This document shows positions 44,171-52,448 of a stretch of 64,000 nt of DNA, in pieces. Both the position numbers and the translations under genes were made by a program. Under the pieces are notes generated by a model. It searched no databases. It saw nothing but the letters and a program-made list of their open reading frames with translations, and was not told where the DNA came from. Origin of the DNA: Winogradskyella arenosi (GTDB lineage: Bacteria > Bacteroidota > Bacteroidia > Flavobacteriales > Flavobacteriaceae); NCBI RefSeq assembly GCF_003337305.1, contig NZ_QPJO01000002.1, positions 558,001-622,000 of the forward strand, written 5' to 3'. Positions within the stretch are counted from its first letter, which is position 1. Each line of letters begins with the position of its first letter.

Positions 44171-45247
44171 ATGGAACTATTCTGGTATATTGTATTAATG
44201 ACCATGTTAACCATTTATGTCATTTTAGATGGTTACGATTTTGGAGCAGGAATTATTCATTTATTTTTTGCTAAAAAAGAAAAAGATAAAAAGGCCATTA
44301 CTAATGCTATTGGTCCTTTTTGGGATGCCAATGAAGTATGGCTTATAGCCTCTGGAGGGGTCTTGTTTTTTGCGTTTCCAACCTTGTATGCCTCTTCATT
44401 TAGTGGCTTCTATTTGCCTTTAATGATGATTTTATGGTTATTAATTTTTAGAGCTATTGGCTTAGAACTTCGAGGACAAGTTCATAATAAAATGTGGGAA
44501 TCTATTTGGGATAAAGCCTTTGGTATTTCTAGTTTGTTATTGGCGTTATTCTTCGGTATTGCCTTAGGGAATGTCGTAAGAGGCGTTAATTTGGGTATGG
44601 TAACTGATGGTGTGTCTACACACGAGCCCCATTATTTCTTTCTGCCACTTTGGAACTCTAGCTTTAGTCCTCATGCAGAACATTTAGGGATCATAGATTG
44701 GTTTACCTTGCTTTTAGGCGTTATCGGTGTGGTTGCCTTAACCATTCATGGGGCCAATTGGATAATCTTTAAAACCAATTCCGATTTAAATGAGAAATTA
44801 AAGAAAGTTGTTTTTAATTTGAATAGTGTTCTACTCCTTTTAGTGGTAGTTTCACTTTTTATATGGCATATAATAGAACCAAAGCCATTTCATAATTTTA
44901 TAACCCATCCTTGGTTGTGGATTTTTCCTCTTATTGCCTTTTCAGGTTTGTTTGGCTTATTTAAAGTGAAATCATTTCAGAAACATGGTATGGGCTTTTT
45001 GTTTTCGTCTTTGTTTCTTTTCGGCGGATTAGCGTCTACAGTAGCCTCTATTTTTCCTAAGGTCTTACCCTCAACTAACGCTATAAATCCAGATTTAACC
45101 TTATACAATGTGGCGGCACATGAGTATGGCTTATCGGTTGGGGTGTATTGGTTTGTTATTGCTGTTATTTTGGTGATTATTTATTTTACCATCCAATATC
45201 GTGTTTTTAAAGGAAAAATGGACGATGTTGGTTACGGCGAGCATTAA
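44171..45247 (+). CDS. cydB: Cytochrome bd oxidase subunit II
   Basis: The 358-residue CydB is the structural partner of CydA, with about eight to nine membrane helices. Family landmarks are VILDGYDFGAGIIHLFF at the N-terminus, NAIGPFWDANEVWLIASGGV near residue 45 and TIHGANWIIFKTN in the middle. No heme ligands are expected. The start is two bases after the cydA stop. No cydX-like peptide can be placed directly after it; instead a 99-residue membrane protein follows after 15 bases. Confidence 0.95.
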   Translation: MELFWYIVLMTMLTIYVILDGYDFGAGIIHLFFAKKEKDKKAITNAIGPFWDANEVWLIASGGVLFFAFPTLYASSFSGFYLPLMMILWLLIFRAIGLELRGQVHNKMWESIWDKAFGISSLLLALFFGIALGNVVRGVNLGMVTDGVSTHEPHYFFLPLWNSSFSPHAEHLGIIDWFTLLLGVIGVVALTIHGANWIIFKTNSDLNEKLKKVVFNLNSVLLLLVVVSLFIWHIIEPKPFHNFITHPWLWIFPLIAFSGLFGLFKVKSFQKHGMGFLFSSLFLFGGLASTVASIFPKVLPSTNAINPDLTLYNVAAHEYGLSVGVYWFVIAVILVIIYFTIQYRVFKGKMDDVGYGEH

Positions 45248-45262
45248 TGAAACGTCTCTGTT

Positions 45263-45562
45263 ATGACCGGTACTTTAATTTCTTTAATTAGTATTTTTAT
45301 TGGGCTCATTGCAGCCAATGTATTTGCTTATTTTAATAAGAAATATTCATTTGGCTTTACGGGGAACACTTTAATTGGTGTGTTTGGAAGTATTTTATTT
45401 ATTAAAACCTTTGGTCGCTTAGGGTTCGATCCTTGGTCCATTATGGATCATGGTAATTTTAATACCGCACGTTTAATAGTCAATTTTGTGGTATCTGCGC
45501 TAGGAGGTGTCCTCCTTATGATTTTGGCGAAAAAACTGTATTTACGTATAAACAAATCGTAA
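45263..45562 (+). CDS. Small membrane protein after cydB (GlsB/YeaQ-like)
   Basis: A 99-residue protein with three hydrophobic segments (about residues 4-24, 34-50 and 68-90). GNTLIGVFGSILFIKTFGRLGFD resembles the GNxxxGxxGxxxG helix of the GlsB/YeaQ/YmgE family of small inner-membrane proteins, but the match is loose. It starts 15 bases after cydB and is surely cotranscribed. It might assist oxidase assembly, or simply be carried with the operon; no function is known. Confidence 0.65.
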   Translation: MTGTLISLISIFIGLIAANVFAYFNKKYSFGFTGNTLIGVFGSILFIKTFGRLGFDPWSIMDHGNFNTARLIVNFVVSALGGVLLMILAKKLYLRINKS

Positions 45563-45584
45563 GGATAAGATTGAATTTCCTTGT

Positions 45585-45598
45585 GTAACCTAAGTTAC
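45585..45598 (+). promoter_or_regulatory. Crp/Fnr-like dyad before sqr
   Basis: GTAAC-CTAA-GTTAC is a perfect inverted repeat. TACCTTTA (45621-45628), close to the TAnnTTTG element, starts 36 bases after the dyad start, and the sqr start codon follows 16 bases later. Confidence 0.75.
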
Positions 45599-45644
45599 GG
45601 GGTACTCTCTAGAAGCGAAGTACCTTTATTAAAAACTTAAGGTC

Positions 45645-47102
45645 ATGTCTAAAATTGTCATTTTAGGAGCAGGAATTTCTGGTCACGTCGCAGCGACGCA
45701 TTTACGTAGAAAATTATCTAAACAACACGAGGTCGTCGTCGTGTCACCCAATAGTAATTACCAATGGGTACCGTCTAATATTTGGGTAGGAATTGGTAAA
45801 ATGAAATCCGAAAAAATTTATTTTCCATTAGCGCCTTTATATAAAAAGAAAGGAATTCAGTTTAAACAAGCTAAAGCAATTTCGTTTCATCCTGAAGGTG
45901 ATAAAACCGAACAGACCCCCTATGTGTTATCCGAATATGTAGTAGGAAACCAAAAAGGCCAACAAGAAAAAATTACTTACGATTATCTTATAAATGCAAC
46001 AGGGCCAAAGTTGAATTTTGGAGCTACCGAAGGGTTAATACCAGGTAAAAACAAAGCCTATTCCGTGTGTACCTATTCCCATGCCAACCATGCCTGGGGA
46101 GGTTTAAATAAAGTGATCCAACAATTGAAAGCGGGTAAGAAAGCTAAAATTTTAATTGGTACAGGTCACGCTAAATCTACTTGTCAAGGAGCTGCTTTTG
46201 AATATATCTTAAATGTAGAACAAGAATTACGTAAGCATAAAGTCAGAGATAAGGCCGAAGTGACTTGGATTTCTAATGAATATCAATTAGGTGATTTCGG
46301 AATGGATGGAATGCTAATGCGTTATGGAAGCTTGACGATGAAGTCGCACGAAATGATAGAAATGATTTTTGAAGACCGAGGCATTAAATGGATTTTAGGC
46401 GCAGGAGTCCATAAGGTCGAAGATGGTGTAGCGCATTACGAAAACCTTGAAGGTGAGCACAAATCCGAAACTTATGATTTTGCCATGTTAATCCCGTCTT
46501 TTTCGGGTCATGGATTTAAGGCTTATGATAAAAATGAAAACGACATCACAGAAAAATTATTTAAAGGCTTTATGATTGTAGATGCCGATTATACAGCAAA
46601 ACCTTATGAAGAATGGTCGGTTAGAGATTGGCCCGAAACCTATCAAAATCCCAATTATAAAAACATTTTTGCACCAGGGATTGCTTTTGCACCACCACAT
46701 TCCATTTCTAAACCTCGAAAAAGTAAAAATGGAACTGACATTACGCCAGCGCCACCAAGAACAGGAATGCCCTCTGGGATTACGGCGAAGTTAGTAGCTG
46801 ATAATATTATAGATTCCATTAAAGGAGGTAAAAAAAGTTTACATCATAAAGGTTCTATGGGAAATATGGGAGCAGCTTGTATTGCTTCCGCAGGATTTGG
46901 ATTAACAAAAGGGTCTGGAGTTAGTATTACGACCTTTCCTATTGTTCCCGATTATGAAAAATATCCTGAAACACAAGGGCGACAATTAGGGAAAACCTTT
47001 GGTGAAATTGGCTTAGCAGGACATTGGTTAAAACTGGCGTTGCATTATGCCTTTATTTATAAAGCTAAAATGAAACCCTTCTGGTGGCTAATACCAGAGT
47101 AA
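45645..47102 (+). CDS. sqr: Sulfide:quinone oxidoreductase-type flavoprotein
   Basis: A 485-residue FAD protein of the two-dinucleotide-binding superfamily. The FAD site KIVILGAGISGHVAATHL is at the N-terminus, and NATGPKLNFGATEGLIPG and the STCQGAAFEYIL block follow. SQR-family features are the cysteine in STCQGA, the late ITAKLVADNIIDSIKG, and a C-terminal amphipathic end (FWWLIPE) for membrane attachment. It would oxidise sulfide to sulfane sulfur and feed electrons to quinone, matching the neighbouring bd oxidase and persulfide dioxygenase. Family assignment is firm for the superfamily and good, not certain, for SQR. It has its own promoter and dyad. Confidence 0.82.
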   Translation: MSKIVILGAGISGHVAATHLRRKLSKQHEVVVVSPNSNYQWVPSNIWVGIGKMKSEKIYFPLAPLYKKKGIQFKQAKAISFHPEGDKTEQTPYVLSEYVVGNQKGQQEKITYDYLINATGPKLNFGATEGLIPGKNKAYSVCTYSHANHAWGGLNKVIQQLKAGKKAKILIGTGHAKSTCQGAAFEYILNVEQELRKHKVRDKAEVTWISNEYQLGDFGMDGMLMRYGSLTMKSHEMIEMIFEDRGIKWILGAGVHKVEDGVAHYENLEGEHKSETYDFAMLIPSFSGHGFKAYDKNENDITEKLFKGFMIVDADYTAKPYEEWSVRDWPETYQNPNYKNIFAPGIAFAPPHSISKPRKSKNGTDITPAPPRTGMPSGITAKLVADNIIDSIKGGKKSLHHKGSMGNMGAACIASAGFGLTKGSGVSITTFPIVPDYEKYPETQGRQLGKTFGEIGLAGHWLKLALHYAFIYKAKMKPFWWLIPE

Positions 47103-47175
47103 ATATTAAAAACATTGTTCTAACAATAATTTATAAATCATGACACAAAGAATATCAAAATATCAAAGATTCAAA

Positions 47176-47277
47176 ATGATGAATCCCGTGATTCAGTTTT
47201 TCAAATTCATTTATTTAAGTATAAAAATAATGGTTGTTGTTGCTGGTGGACACGGAGGCACAAGAAACCTTAACTGA
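47176..47277 (+). CDS. Possible 33-residue peptide behind sqr
   Basis: A short open frame starts with two Met codons 73 bases after the sqr stop and ends in TGA at 47275-47277. It encodes a short hydrophobic helix (IQFFKFIYLSIKIMVVV) and a GGHGGTR tail. The composition is that of a small membrane peptide rather than random. No ribosome binding site is evident. It lies before the terminator at 47308-47341, so it would be on the sqr mRNA. It is not recognised as CydX. Confidence 0.4.
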   Translation: MMNPVIQFFKFIYLSIKIMVVVAGGHGGTRNLN

Positions 47278-47307
47278 TATGGTTATCAGTTTATTTTGGT
47301 TGATTTT

Positions 47308-47341
47308 AAAAAAGCATTCATTTTATAGTGAATGCTTTTTT
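47308..47341 (+). terminator. Intrinsic terminator of the sqr transcript
   Basis: AAAAGCATTCA and TGAATGCTTTTTT form the stem with a short ATTTTATAG loop, followed by a T run. The hairpin and about 40 bases before it resemble those at 49735-49806. Confidence 0.85.
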
Positions 47342-47362
47342 GTGCGATATCTATCGTGTAGA

Positions 47363-47971
47363 TTATAATAGAGATTCAGAGTTTATAATTGTAATACCTT
47401 TAGTCAACATTTCTTGTTTCAGATTATCTAAATGAATATTGTCTAAAGCTTTAGAAGCGTCATCAATAAAAGTGCAGTCAAACCCTTCGTTAAAGGCATC
47501 TAGTATTGAAAAATAAACACAAATATCGGCGGCTAAACCACAAAGATACAGTTCTGTGACACCTTTTTCTTTAAGGTAACCGGTTAATCCGGTAGATTTT
47601 AAATGGCTGTTGTCATAAAAGGCACTGTAACTATCAATAGCGCTATCAGTACCTTTTCTGAAGATGGCTTCAAATTGTGCCGTGTTTAAATCGGGATGAA
47701 AATCAGCACCTTCAGTTCCTTGTACGCAATGGTCTGGCCATAAGGTTTGTGGTTGACCGTGCAATTCAATGACATCAAAGTTAGATTTCCCGTCATGGTT
47801 ACTTGCAAAACTAATATGGTCTTTAGGATGCCAATCTTGTGTGGCGAGAACTAAATCAAATTGATCTTGAATGTTATTAATGACCGGTACAATGCGATCC
47901 CCTTCAGCCACAGGAAGTGAGCCATTTGGCATAAAATCGTTTTGGACATCAATAATTAGAAGCGTTTTCAT
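47363..47971 (-). CDS. pncA: Nicotinamidase
   Basis: The 202-residue cytoplasmic enzyme hydrolyses nicotinamide to nicotinic acid and ammonia in NAD salvage. The catalytic Asp is in LIIDVQNDF near residue 8; the metal site is TQDWHPKDHISFA (~45-57) and the nucleophile is the Cys in LCGLAADICVYFSILDA (~residue 150). FRKGTDSAIDSYSAF holds the catalytic Lys. The length is usual. It follows pncB on the minus strand after 36 bases; together they turn nicotinamide to nicotinate mononucleotide. Confidence 0.95.
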   Translation of the reverse strand: MKTLLIIDVQNDFMPNGSLPVAEGDRIVPVINNIQDQFDLVLATQDWHPKDHISFASNHDGKSNFDVIELHGQPQTLWPDHCVQGTEGADFHPDLNTAQFEAIFRKGTDSAIDSYSAFYDNSHLKSTGLTGYLKEKGVTELYLCGLAADICVYFSILDAFNEGFDCTFIDDASKALDNIHLDNLKQEMLTKGITIINSESLL

Positions 47972-48007
47972 AACTAATAGTTTTAATGGATAGGATTAAA
48001 TTTGAGA

Positions 48008-49405
48008 CTAAAAACGGTGTTGTGTAATTAAAGCATCACGTTCTTCTTTCAACTTAGAGCTAAGTCCTATTTTATAGATATGCGGATTTTGAAAACGCTT
48101 GTATTCGTTAGGGAGTTGTTGTAATCGGGTTTGAGAATATTCAGAAATTTCAGCCACTGTTCGCACAGGAATGGTTCTTTTACCGTCCTTCATCACGGGT
48201 TCAAGTAAGGCTTCGTGTTTAAATGCCGATAAGTCTAAACGTTTTGTAATGTCAAAAGGGTGTTCCATTTTAGACACTTCAGTTTCGGAATGGATGGCAA
48301 TGGCATCAGCGCCATAAAACATACCATGATCATCAATCATACGGTAGACCTGCTTTTTAAATGGCAATGATGTTTTTATAATGTTTTCAGAAAGTTTAAT
48401 TCTTGGCGTCTCGTTAAAAGCCGCAAGCTTATAGACACCTGCAAGGGCGGCATCGGGCTTTCCGGTCACTAAATTGGTACCCACACCGTAAATGTCTATG
48501 GGTGCACCTTGTTCATTCAAACTTTTAATAACGTATTCATCGAGTTGATTAGACACTACGATTTTCACATAGCCCAAATTAGCATCGTCTAATATTTGTC
48601 TTGTTTTTTTTGATAAATACGCCAAATCGCCACTATCTAAACGGACGCCTAGTAATTTGTCACCACGTTCTTCCATTTCTTTCGCCACCGTAATAGCATT
48701 GGGAAGCCCACTTTTTAGAGTGTTATAGGTGTCAATTAAAAGCACACAATTTTCTGGTCGTATTTTGGCAAAGTCTCTAAACGCTTGCAATTCGTCCTCA
48801 TAACTTTGAATAAAAGAATGAGCCATAGTTCCTGTAGAAGGAATGTCGTAATCTTCAGCCGCTTTAACATTACTAGTACTATCAAAACCACCAATCGCAG
48901 CAGCTCTAGAAGCGTAGTAGCCACCTGTAGCATGGGCACGACGTAAGCCCATGTCTAATAAAACAGCATCTTTAGCACTGTAGCGTATGCGGCTGGCTTT
49001 GGTGGCAATTAAAGTTTGAAAATTAAGAATGTTTAGTAAAAAGGTTTCTATAATTTGAGCTTCAATAATATTGGCTTCAACCTGTAATATCGGCCGATTC
49101 GGAAATACAATATCGCCTTCCTTACACGAATAAATATGACCATTAAAGCTGAAATTCTCTAAGTAGTCTAAAAAATCACTTTTAAAACCTTTCGATTTTA
49201 AATACGCCATATCCGAAGATGAAAATTTTAAGGTTTCAAGGTGTTCTAAAACGTCTTCCAAGCCTGCAAATATGGAATACCCACCTTTAAAAGGATTATG
49301 TCTAAAATAATAATCAAAAACGGCACGTCCTTTTGGTTTCGTTTCAAAATACACTTGTGCCATGGTGAGTTGATAAAGGTCTGTGTACGCAGCTGTAATA
49401 TTCAT
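48008..49405 (-). CDS. pncB: Nicotinate phosphoribosyltransferase
   Basis: A 465-residue enzyme that joins nicotinic acid to PRPP (with ATP) to give nicotinate mononucleotide. It starts with TAAYTDLYQLTMAQVYFE, where the Tyr/Asp residues build the nicotinate pocket, and has the barrel blocks MGLRRAHATGGYYASRAAAI, TGTMAHSFIQSY (with the reactive His), LLIDTYNTLKSGLPNA and GVRLDSGDLAYLSKK. No signal peptide. It is the first gene of the pncB-pncA unit. Its upstream region also holds the rightward promoters described at 49586 and 49812. Confidence 0.95.
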   Translation of the reverse strand: MNITAAYTDLYQLTMAQVYFETKPKGRAVFDYYFRHNPFKGGYSIFAGLEDVLEHLETLKFSSSDMAYLKSKGFKSDFLDYLENFSFNGHIYSCKEGDIVFPNRPILQVEANIIEAQIIETFLLNILNFQTLIATKASRIRYSAKDAVLLDMGLRRAHATGGYYASRAAAIGGFDSTSNVKAAEDYDIPSTGTMAHSFIQSYEDELQAFRDFAKIRPENCVLLIDTYNTLKSGLPNAITVAKEMEERGDKLLGVRLDSGDLAYLSKKTRQILDDANLGYVKIVVSNQLDEYVIKSLNEQGAPIDIYGVGTNLVTGKPDAALAGVYKLAAFNETPRIKLSENIIKTSLPFKKQVYRMIDDHGMFYGADAIAIHSETEVSKMEHPFDITKRLDLSAFKHEALLEPVMKDGKRTIPVRTVAEISEYSQTRLQQLPNEYKRFQNPHIYKIGLSSKLKEERDALITQHRF

Positions 49406-49585
49406 TAAAGTTTGAATTATATTATTGACAAGATTCCTAAAATATACAGTAGGAATCCTGTTAAGAGGGTTTGAAAAAAATTAGAGAATAAATTTAAACA
49501 TATTTTGCCACTTAGCGCAGCGCTGAGTAGGAAACTTCGGCTTTTTATACACCTAAAATTGTAAAATCGATATACACTTTATTAG

Positions 49586-49599
49586 GTAACAATAGTTAC
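49586..49599 (+). promoter_or_regulatory. Crp/Fnr-like dyad with no following protein gene
   Basis: GTAAC-AATA-GTTAC is a perfect inverted repeat. TATATTTA (49622-49629) starts 36 bases after it, as in the other copies. The predicted start near 49636 leads to a terminator at 49806 with no convincing open frame between. Confidence 0.7.
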
Positions 49600-49635
49600 A
49601 AAGTTATAGAGGAGCGTATGTTATATTTATCATGT

Positions 49636-49806
49636 AAAATCCGTTGGTATGCTCCTAAATACAACTTCATTTTTTTTAGATTGATTATTTGTAATGGTCA
49701 TACAGTCTGGTTTTTAGAATTAAAAGGTTTAAAATATAAACTGATGTGATGGTCAGTTTTAGGTTGGTTAGTGAAAAGCATTCATTTTTTAGTGAATGCT
49801 TTTTTT
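49636..49806 (+). ncRNA. Candidate small RNA of about 170 nt
   Basis: The 5' end is set by the predicted promoter (dyad 49586-49599, element 49622-49629) and the 3' end by the hairpin and T tract at 49774-49806. The longest frames starting inside are only 11 and 7 codons (ATG at 49650 and 49694). The last ~65 bases resemble the end of the sqr transcript. There is no direct evidence of expression. Confidence 0.4.
49774..49806 (+). terminator. Intrinsic terminator upstream of the efflux operon
   Basis: AAAAGCATTCA and TGAATGCTTTTTTT form a strong stem followed by T. It lies 6 bases before the dyad at 49812, so it insulates the efflux promoter from transcription coming from 49636. Confidence 0.8.
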
Positions 49807-49811
49807 GTTCG

Positions 49812-49825
49812 GTAACATTGGTTAC
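49812..49825 (+). promoter_or_regulatory. Crp/Fnr-like dyad before the efflux operon
   Basis: GTAAC-ATTG-GTTAC is a perfect inverted repeat. The element TATTTTTG (49848-49855), a full match to TAnnTTTG, begins exactly 36 bases after the dyad start, and the start codon of the tolC-family gene follows at 49875. Confidence 0.78.
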
Positions 49826-49874
49826 TAAGAAACCTTTTTGTTCGCTCTATTTTTGTGTAGGAAATACATTAAAT

Positions 49875-51185
49875 ATGAAAAGAATAACCATAATAATGAT
49901 TTGTTTAACCTTGTTTAGTAAACTTAGTTTACAGGCACAAGAGCAAGTTGCCATTTCTAAACAGGAAGTTTTATCTAGAGTTTCAGAACATAATACAAGT
50001 ATTAAAATTTCTGAAGAAGACTTTAATCAAGCGAAAGCCGATTTTAAACAAACCAATGCGGTGTTTTTTCCAAACATAACAGCAAGTCATACAGCCATGG
50101 CAACCACCAATCCGTTGATGGCTTTTGGGTCTAAATTGAATCAGGAAATTTTAACACAAAACGATTTTAATCCGGCTTTGCTGAACGACCCGTCTCAGAT
50201 TGAAAACTACACGACTAAATTTGAAATACAACAACCCTTAATTAACGTCGATGGCATGTTTCAACGTAAGGCGGCCAAATCTAAAATGGAAGCGATGGCA
50301 TTACAAACGGAACGTATCCAAGAGTACTTAGCTTTTGAAGTGGATAAAGCCTACATGCAATTGCAATTGGCGTATAAAGCGGTTGAGGTTTTAGAAAAAG
50401 CATTAGAATCGGCTCATGCCAATAAAAAATTAGCGGATAATAGTTTTAAGCAAGGGTATTTACAACGTGCCGATGTATTGAATGTTGAAGTAAGAGTAAC
50501 CGAAGTTCAAAATCAATTGCAATCTGCAAAAAGTAATGTGCAAAATGCCTCTAATTATTTGTCATTTTTAATGAATGATGACACCTACGTGATGTATAGG
50601 CCAACGGATGAATTAGAAGTGGCGACTATGGAAATGAAAGACCGAAGCATTTCAGAAAATCGTTCGGATATTAAAGCGATGGCACTGGCTTCTGAAGCTT
50701 ATGAGTCCATGAATAAAGCGGATAAAATGGCTTTCTTACCTCGATTAAATGCCTTTGGAAGTTATGAGTTGTATGATGACCAAATATTTCAGGCTGATGC
50801 TAATGGTTATTTGTTTGGGGCGCAGTTGAGTTGGGATATTTTCCAAGGGTCTAAACGTTTTGGGAAAGCGCAAAAAAGTAAATCGGAATTCGAAAAATCA
50901 AAACTAGAATACCAACAATATGTATCTCAAAGTCAGTTAGAATTGAATAAGGCCAAACGTACCTTTTCAGATGCCGAGAATAAATTGAATTTAACCACTT
51001 TAGCTTTAGAGCAATCAGAAGAAGCGCTAAGAATAAGAACCAACAGATTTAAAGAAGGCTTAGAAAAAACATCCGATTTATTAATCGCGGAAACCAAATA
51101 CGCACAAAAGCAATTGGAATATTACCAAACGATATTTGAATACAATTACGTGCAGGCCTATTTACAATTTTTAACTAAAGAATAA
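49875..51185 (+). CDS. TolC-family outer-membrane efflux protein
   Basis: I start at the ATG at 49875-49877, which gives a signal peptide (MKRITIIMICLTLFSKLSLQ followed by AQ) and 436 residues, the normal length. The longer frame back to 49746 crosses a terminator, a dyad and a promoter. The mature protein has the paired long coiled-coil repeats of TolC-type trimers (KAYMQLQLAYKAVEVLEKAL and KSKLEYQQYVSQSQLELNKA). It forms the outer-membrane exit duct for the adaptor and RND pump encoded next. The substrate is unknown. Its own promoter carries the Crp/Fnr-like dyad. Confidence 0.88.
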   Translation: MKRITIIMICLTLFSKLSLQAQEQVAISKQEVLSRVSEHNTSIKISEEDFNQAKADFKQTNAVFFPNITASHTAMATTNPLMAFGSKLNQEILTQNDFNPALLNDPSQIENYTTKFEIQQPLINVDGMFQRKAAKSKMEAMALQTERIQEYLAFEVDKAYMQLQLAYKAVEVLEKALESAHANKKLADNSFKQGYLQRADVLNVEVRVTEVQNQLQSAKSNVQNASNYLSFLMNDDTYVMYRPTDELEVATMEMKDRSISENRSDIKAMALASEAYESMNKADKMAFLPRLNAFGSYELYDDQIFQADANGYLFGAQLSWDIFQGSKRFGKAQKSKSEFEKSKLEYQQYVSQSQLELNKAKRTFSDAENKLNLTTLALEQSEEALRIRTNRFKEGLEKTSDLLIAETKYAQKQLEYYQTIFEYNYVQAYLQFLTKE

Positions 51186-51308
51186 CCTCTCGATTGCGCT
51201 CGAGGTGACAAACCTGTGTCTGGTCGAGCATTATCGAGGTCAAAATATATTTTGCCCGAAGATACATTGCAACGCAAATAGAGACCTAATAAATAAACAA
51301 ATCATAAA

Positions 51309-52385
51309 ATGAAAAAATCATATACAATTCTAACGTTGTCATTGGTCTTGTTACTTGCAAGCTGTGGCAATGAAGATAAAAAAGCAGTTGAAGACAATTC
51401 GCTAGCCATCGTTGTAAAAACAAGTGAGGTAGAAGCCAATAGCAACAATCCCTTTTTGGCAGTGAGCGGAAAAATTCAAGCCGCAAACAGCGCCGATTTA
51501 AGCACACGAATGATGGGTTATGTGAATAAAGTGCACGTTAATGTTGGGGATAAAGTACATAAAGGACAATTATTAGTTTCTATTAATAATGCCGATTTAC
51601 AAGCCAAACGTGCACAGGTAAACGCTGGTATTTCTGAAGCAACAGCTGCCTTCAATAATGCACAAAAAGATTATAATCGTTTTAAAAACTTGTTCGCAGA
51701 TAATAGTGCTTCTCAAAAAGAGATGGATGATATAACGGCCAATTTTGAAATGGCTAAAGCACGTTTAGAATCTGCCAATCAAATGAAAAACGAAATTAAT
51801 GCACAATTTACTTACAGTAATATTACAGCACCTTTTAGTGGCACCATTACCAGTAAAAATGTAGAAGCGGGTAATATGGCAAATCCAGGCGCACCATTAA
51901 TTAGTATGGAAACACCAGGACATTTTGAAGTGATGGCTATGGTACCAGAATCTGAAATTTCTGCAATAAAAAAAGGAACTACTGTTGACGTATTGGTGAA
52001 ATCAATTAATCAACCCTTAAAAGGAAAGGTAGCTGAAGTAAGTACATCGGCTAAAAACACAGGTGGACAATATTTAGTAAAAATAGATTTAGATAAAACA
52101 GAAGTCAATATTTTATCAGGCATGTTTACAACAGTACAATTTCCTGTAGAAAGAAAAGCAGCAACAGCAATGGTCTTAATTCCAAGTGATGTTATTATAA
52201 CAAACGGACAATTATCTGGTGTGTATACCGTAAGTCAAAGTAATACAGCATTATTAAGATGGTTGCGTTTAGGAAGAACCTTTGGAGACCAAGTAGAAGT
52301 ATTATCGGGTTTAAATGCAGATGAAGCGTATATCGTTTCTGCTGAAGGAAAACTTTACAATGGAGCAAAAATCAGTGTGCAGTAG
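51309..52385 (+). CDS. RND periplasmic adaptor lipoprotein
   Basis: A 358-residue membrane fusion protein of the AcrA/HlyD type. The signal peptide ends in the lipobox LLLASC (Cys ~19), so it is a lipoprotein. The barrel-sandwich (lipoyl) half motifs are GYVNKVHVNVGDKVHKGQLL and YSNITAPFSGTITSKNVEAG; a coiled hairpin lies between them (ANFEMAKARLESANQMKNEI). It joins the inner-membrane pump to the TolC duct. It begins 123 bases after the tolC-family gene; that gap contains palindromic TCGAGG-type repeats. Confidence 0.9.
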   Translation: MKKSYTILTLSLVLLLASCGNEDKKAVEDNSLAIVVKTSEVEANSNNPFLAVSGKIQAANSADLSTRMMGYVNKVHVNVGDKVHKGQLLVSINNADLQAKRAQVNAGISEATAAFNNAQKDYNRFKNLFADNSASQKEMDDITANFEMAKARLESANQMKNEINAQFTYSNITAPFSGTITSKNVEAGNMANPGAPLISMETPGHFEVMAMVPESEISAIKKGTTVDVLVKSINQPLKGKVAEVSTSAKNTGGQYLVKIDLDKTEVNILSGMFTTVQFPVERKAATAMVLIPSDVIITNGQLSGVYTVSQSNTALLRWLRLGRTFGDQVEVLSGLNADEAYIVSAEGKLYNGAKISVQ

Positions 52386-52421
52386 GTATCAGTAGACAGT
52401 CGCAGTCACAGTTTTTAGTAT

Positions 52422-52448
52422 CCTGCAAGGTTTCAAAAATCGTGTAGG
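52422..52448. repeat. 27-bp palindromic intergenic repeat, copy 1
   Basis: An imperfect palindrome beginning CCTGCAAGG and ending GTGTAGG around a TTTCAAAAA core. It is the most diverged of four 27-base copies, all between genes of the efflux operon. Confidence 0.55.

Larger units (their letters stand above)
49406..49874. other. Regulatory region between pncB and the efflux operon
   Basis: This 469-base region has no annotated protein gene. It holds two Crp/Fnr-like dyads (49586-49599 and 49812-49825), each followed by a promoter element facing right, and between them an intrinsic terminator (49774-49806). The open frame that reaches back from the tolC-family gene to 49746 runs through this terminator and is not real coding sequence. 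A 42-codon frame from 49618 starts before the predicted transcript and looks random. Confidence 0.6.

Noticed and set aside
47141..47179. A 12-codon frame starting at the ATG 47141 behind sqr
   Set aside because: It ends almost at once in TGA and overlaps the more credible 33-codon frame.
49618..49746. A 42-codon frame in the pncB/efflux intergenic region
   Set aside because: Its ATG lies upstream of the predicted transcription start and its composition looks random.
49746..49874. N-terminal extension of the tolC-family gene back to 49746
   Set aside because: This stretch holds an intrinsic terminator, a regulatory dyad and the promoter; the ATG at 49875 gives a proper signal peptide.
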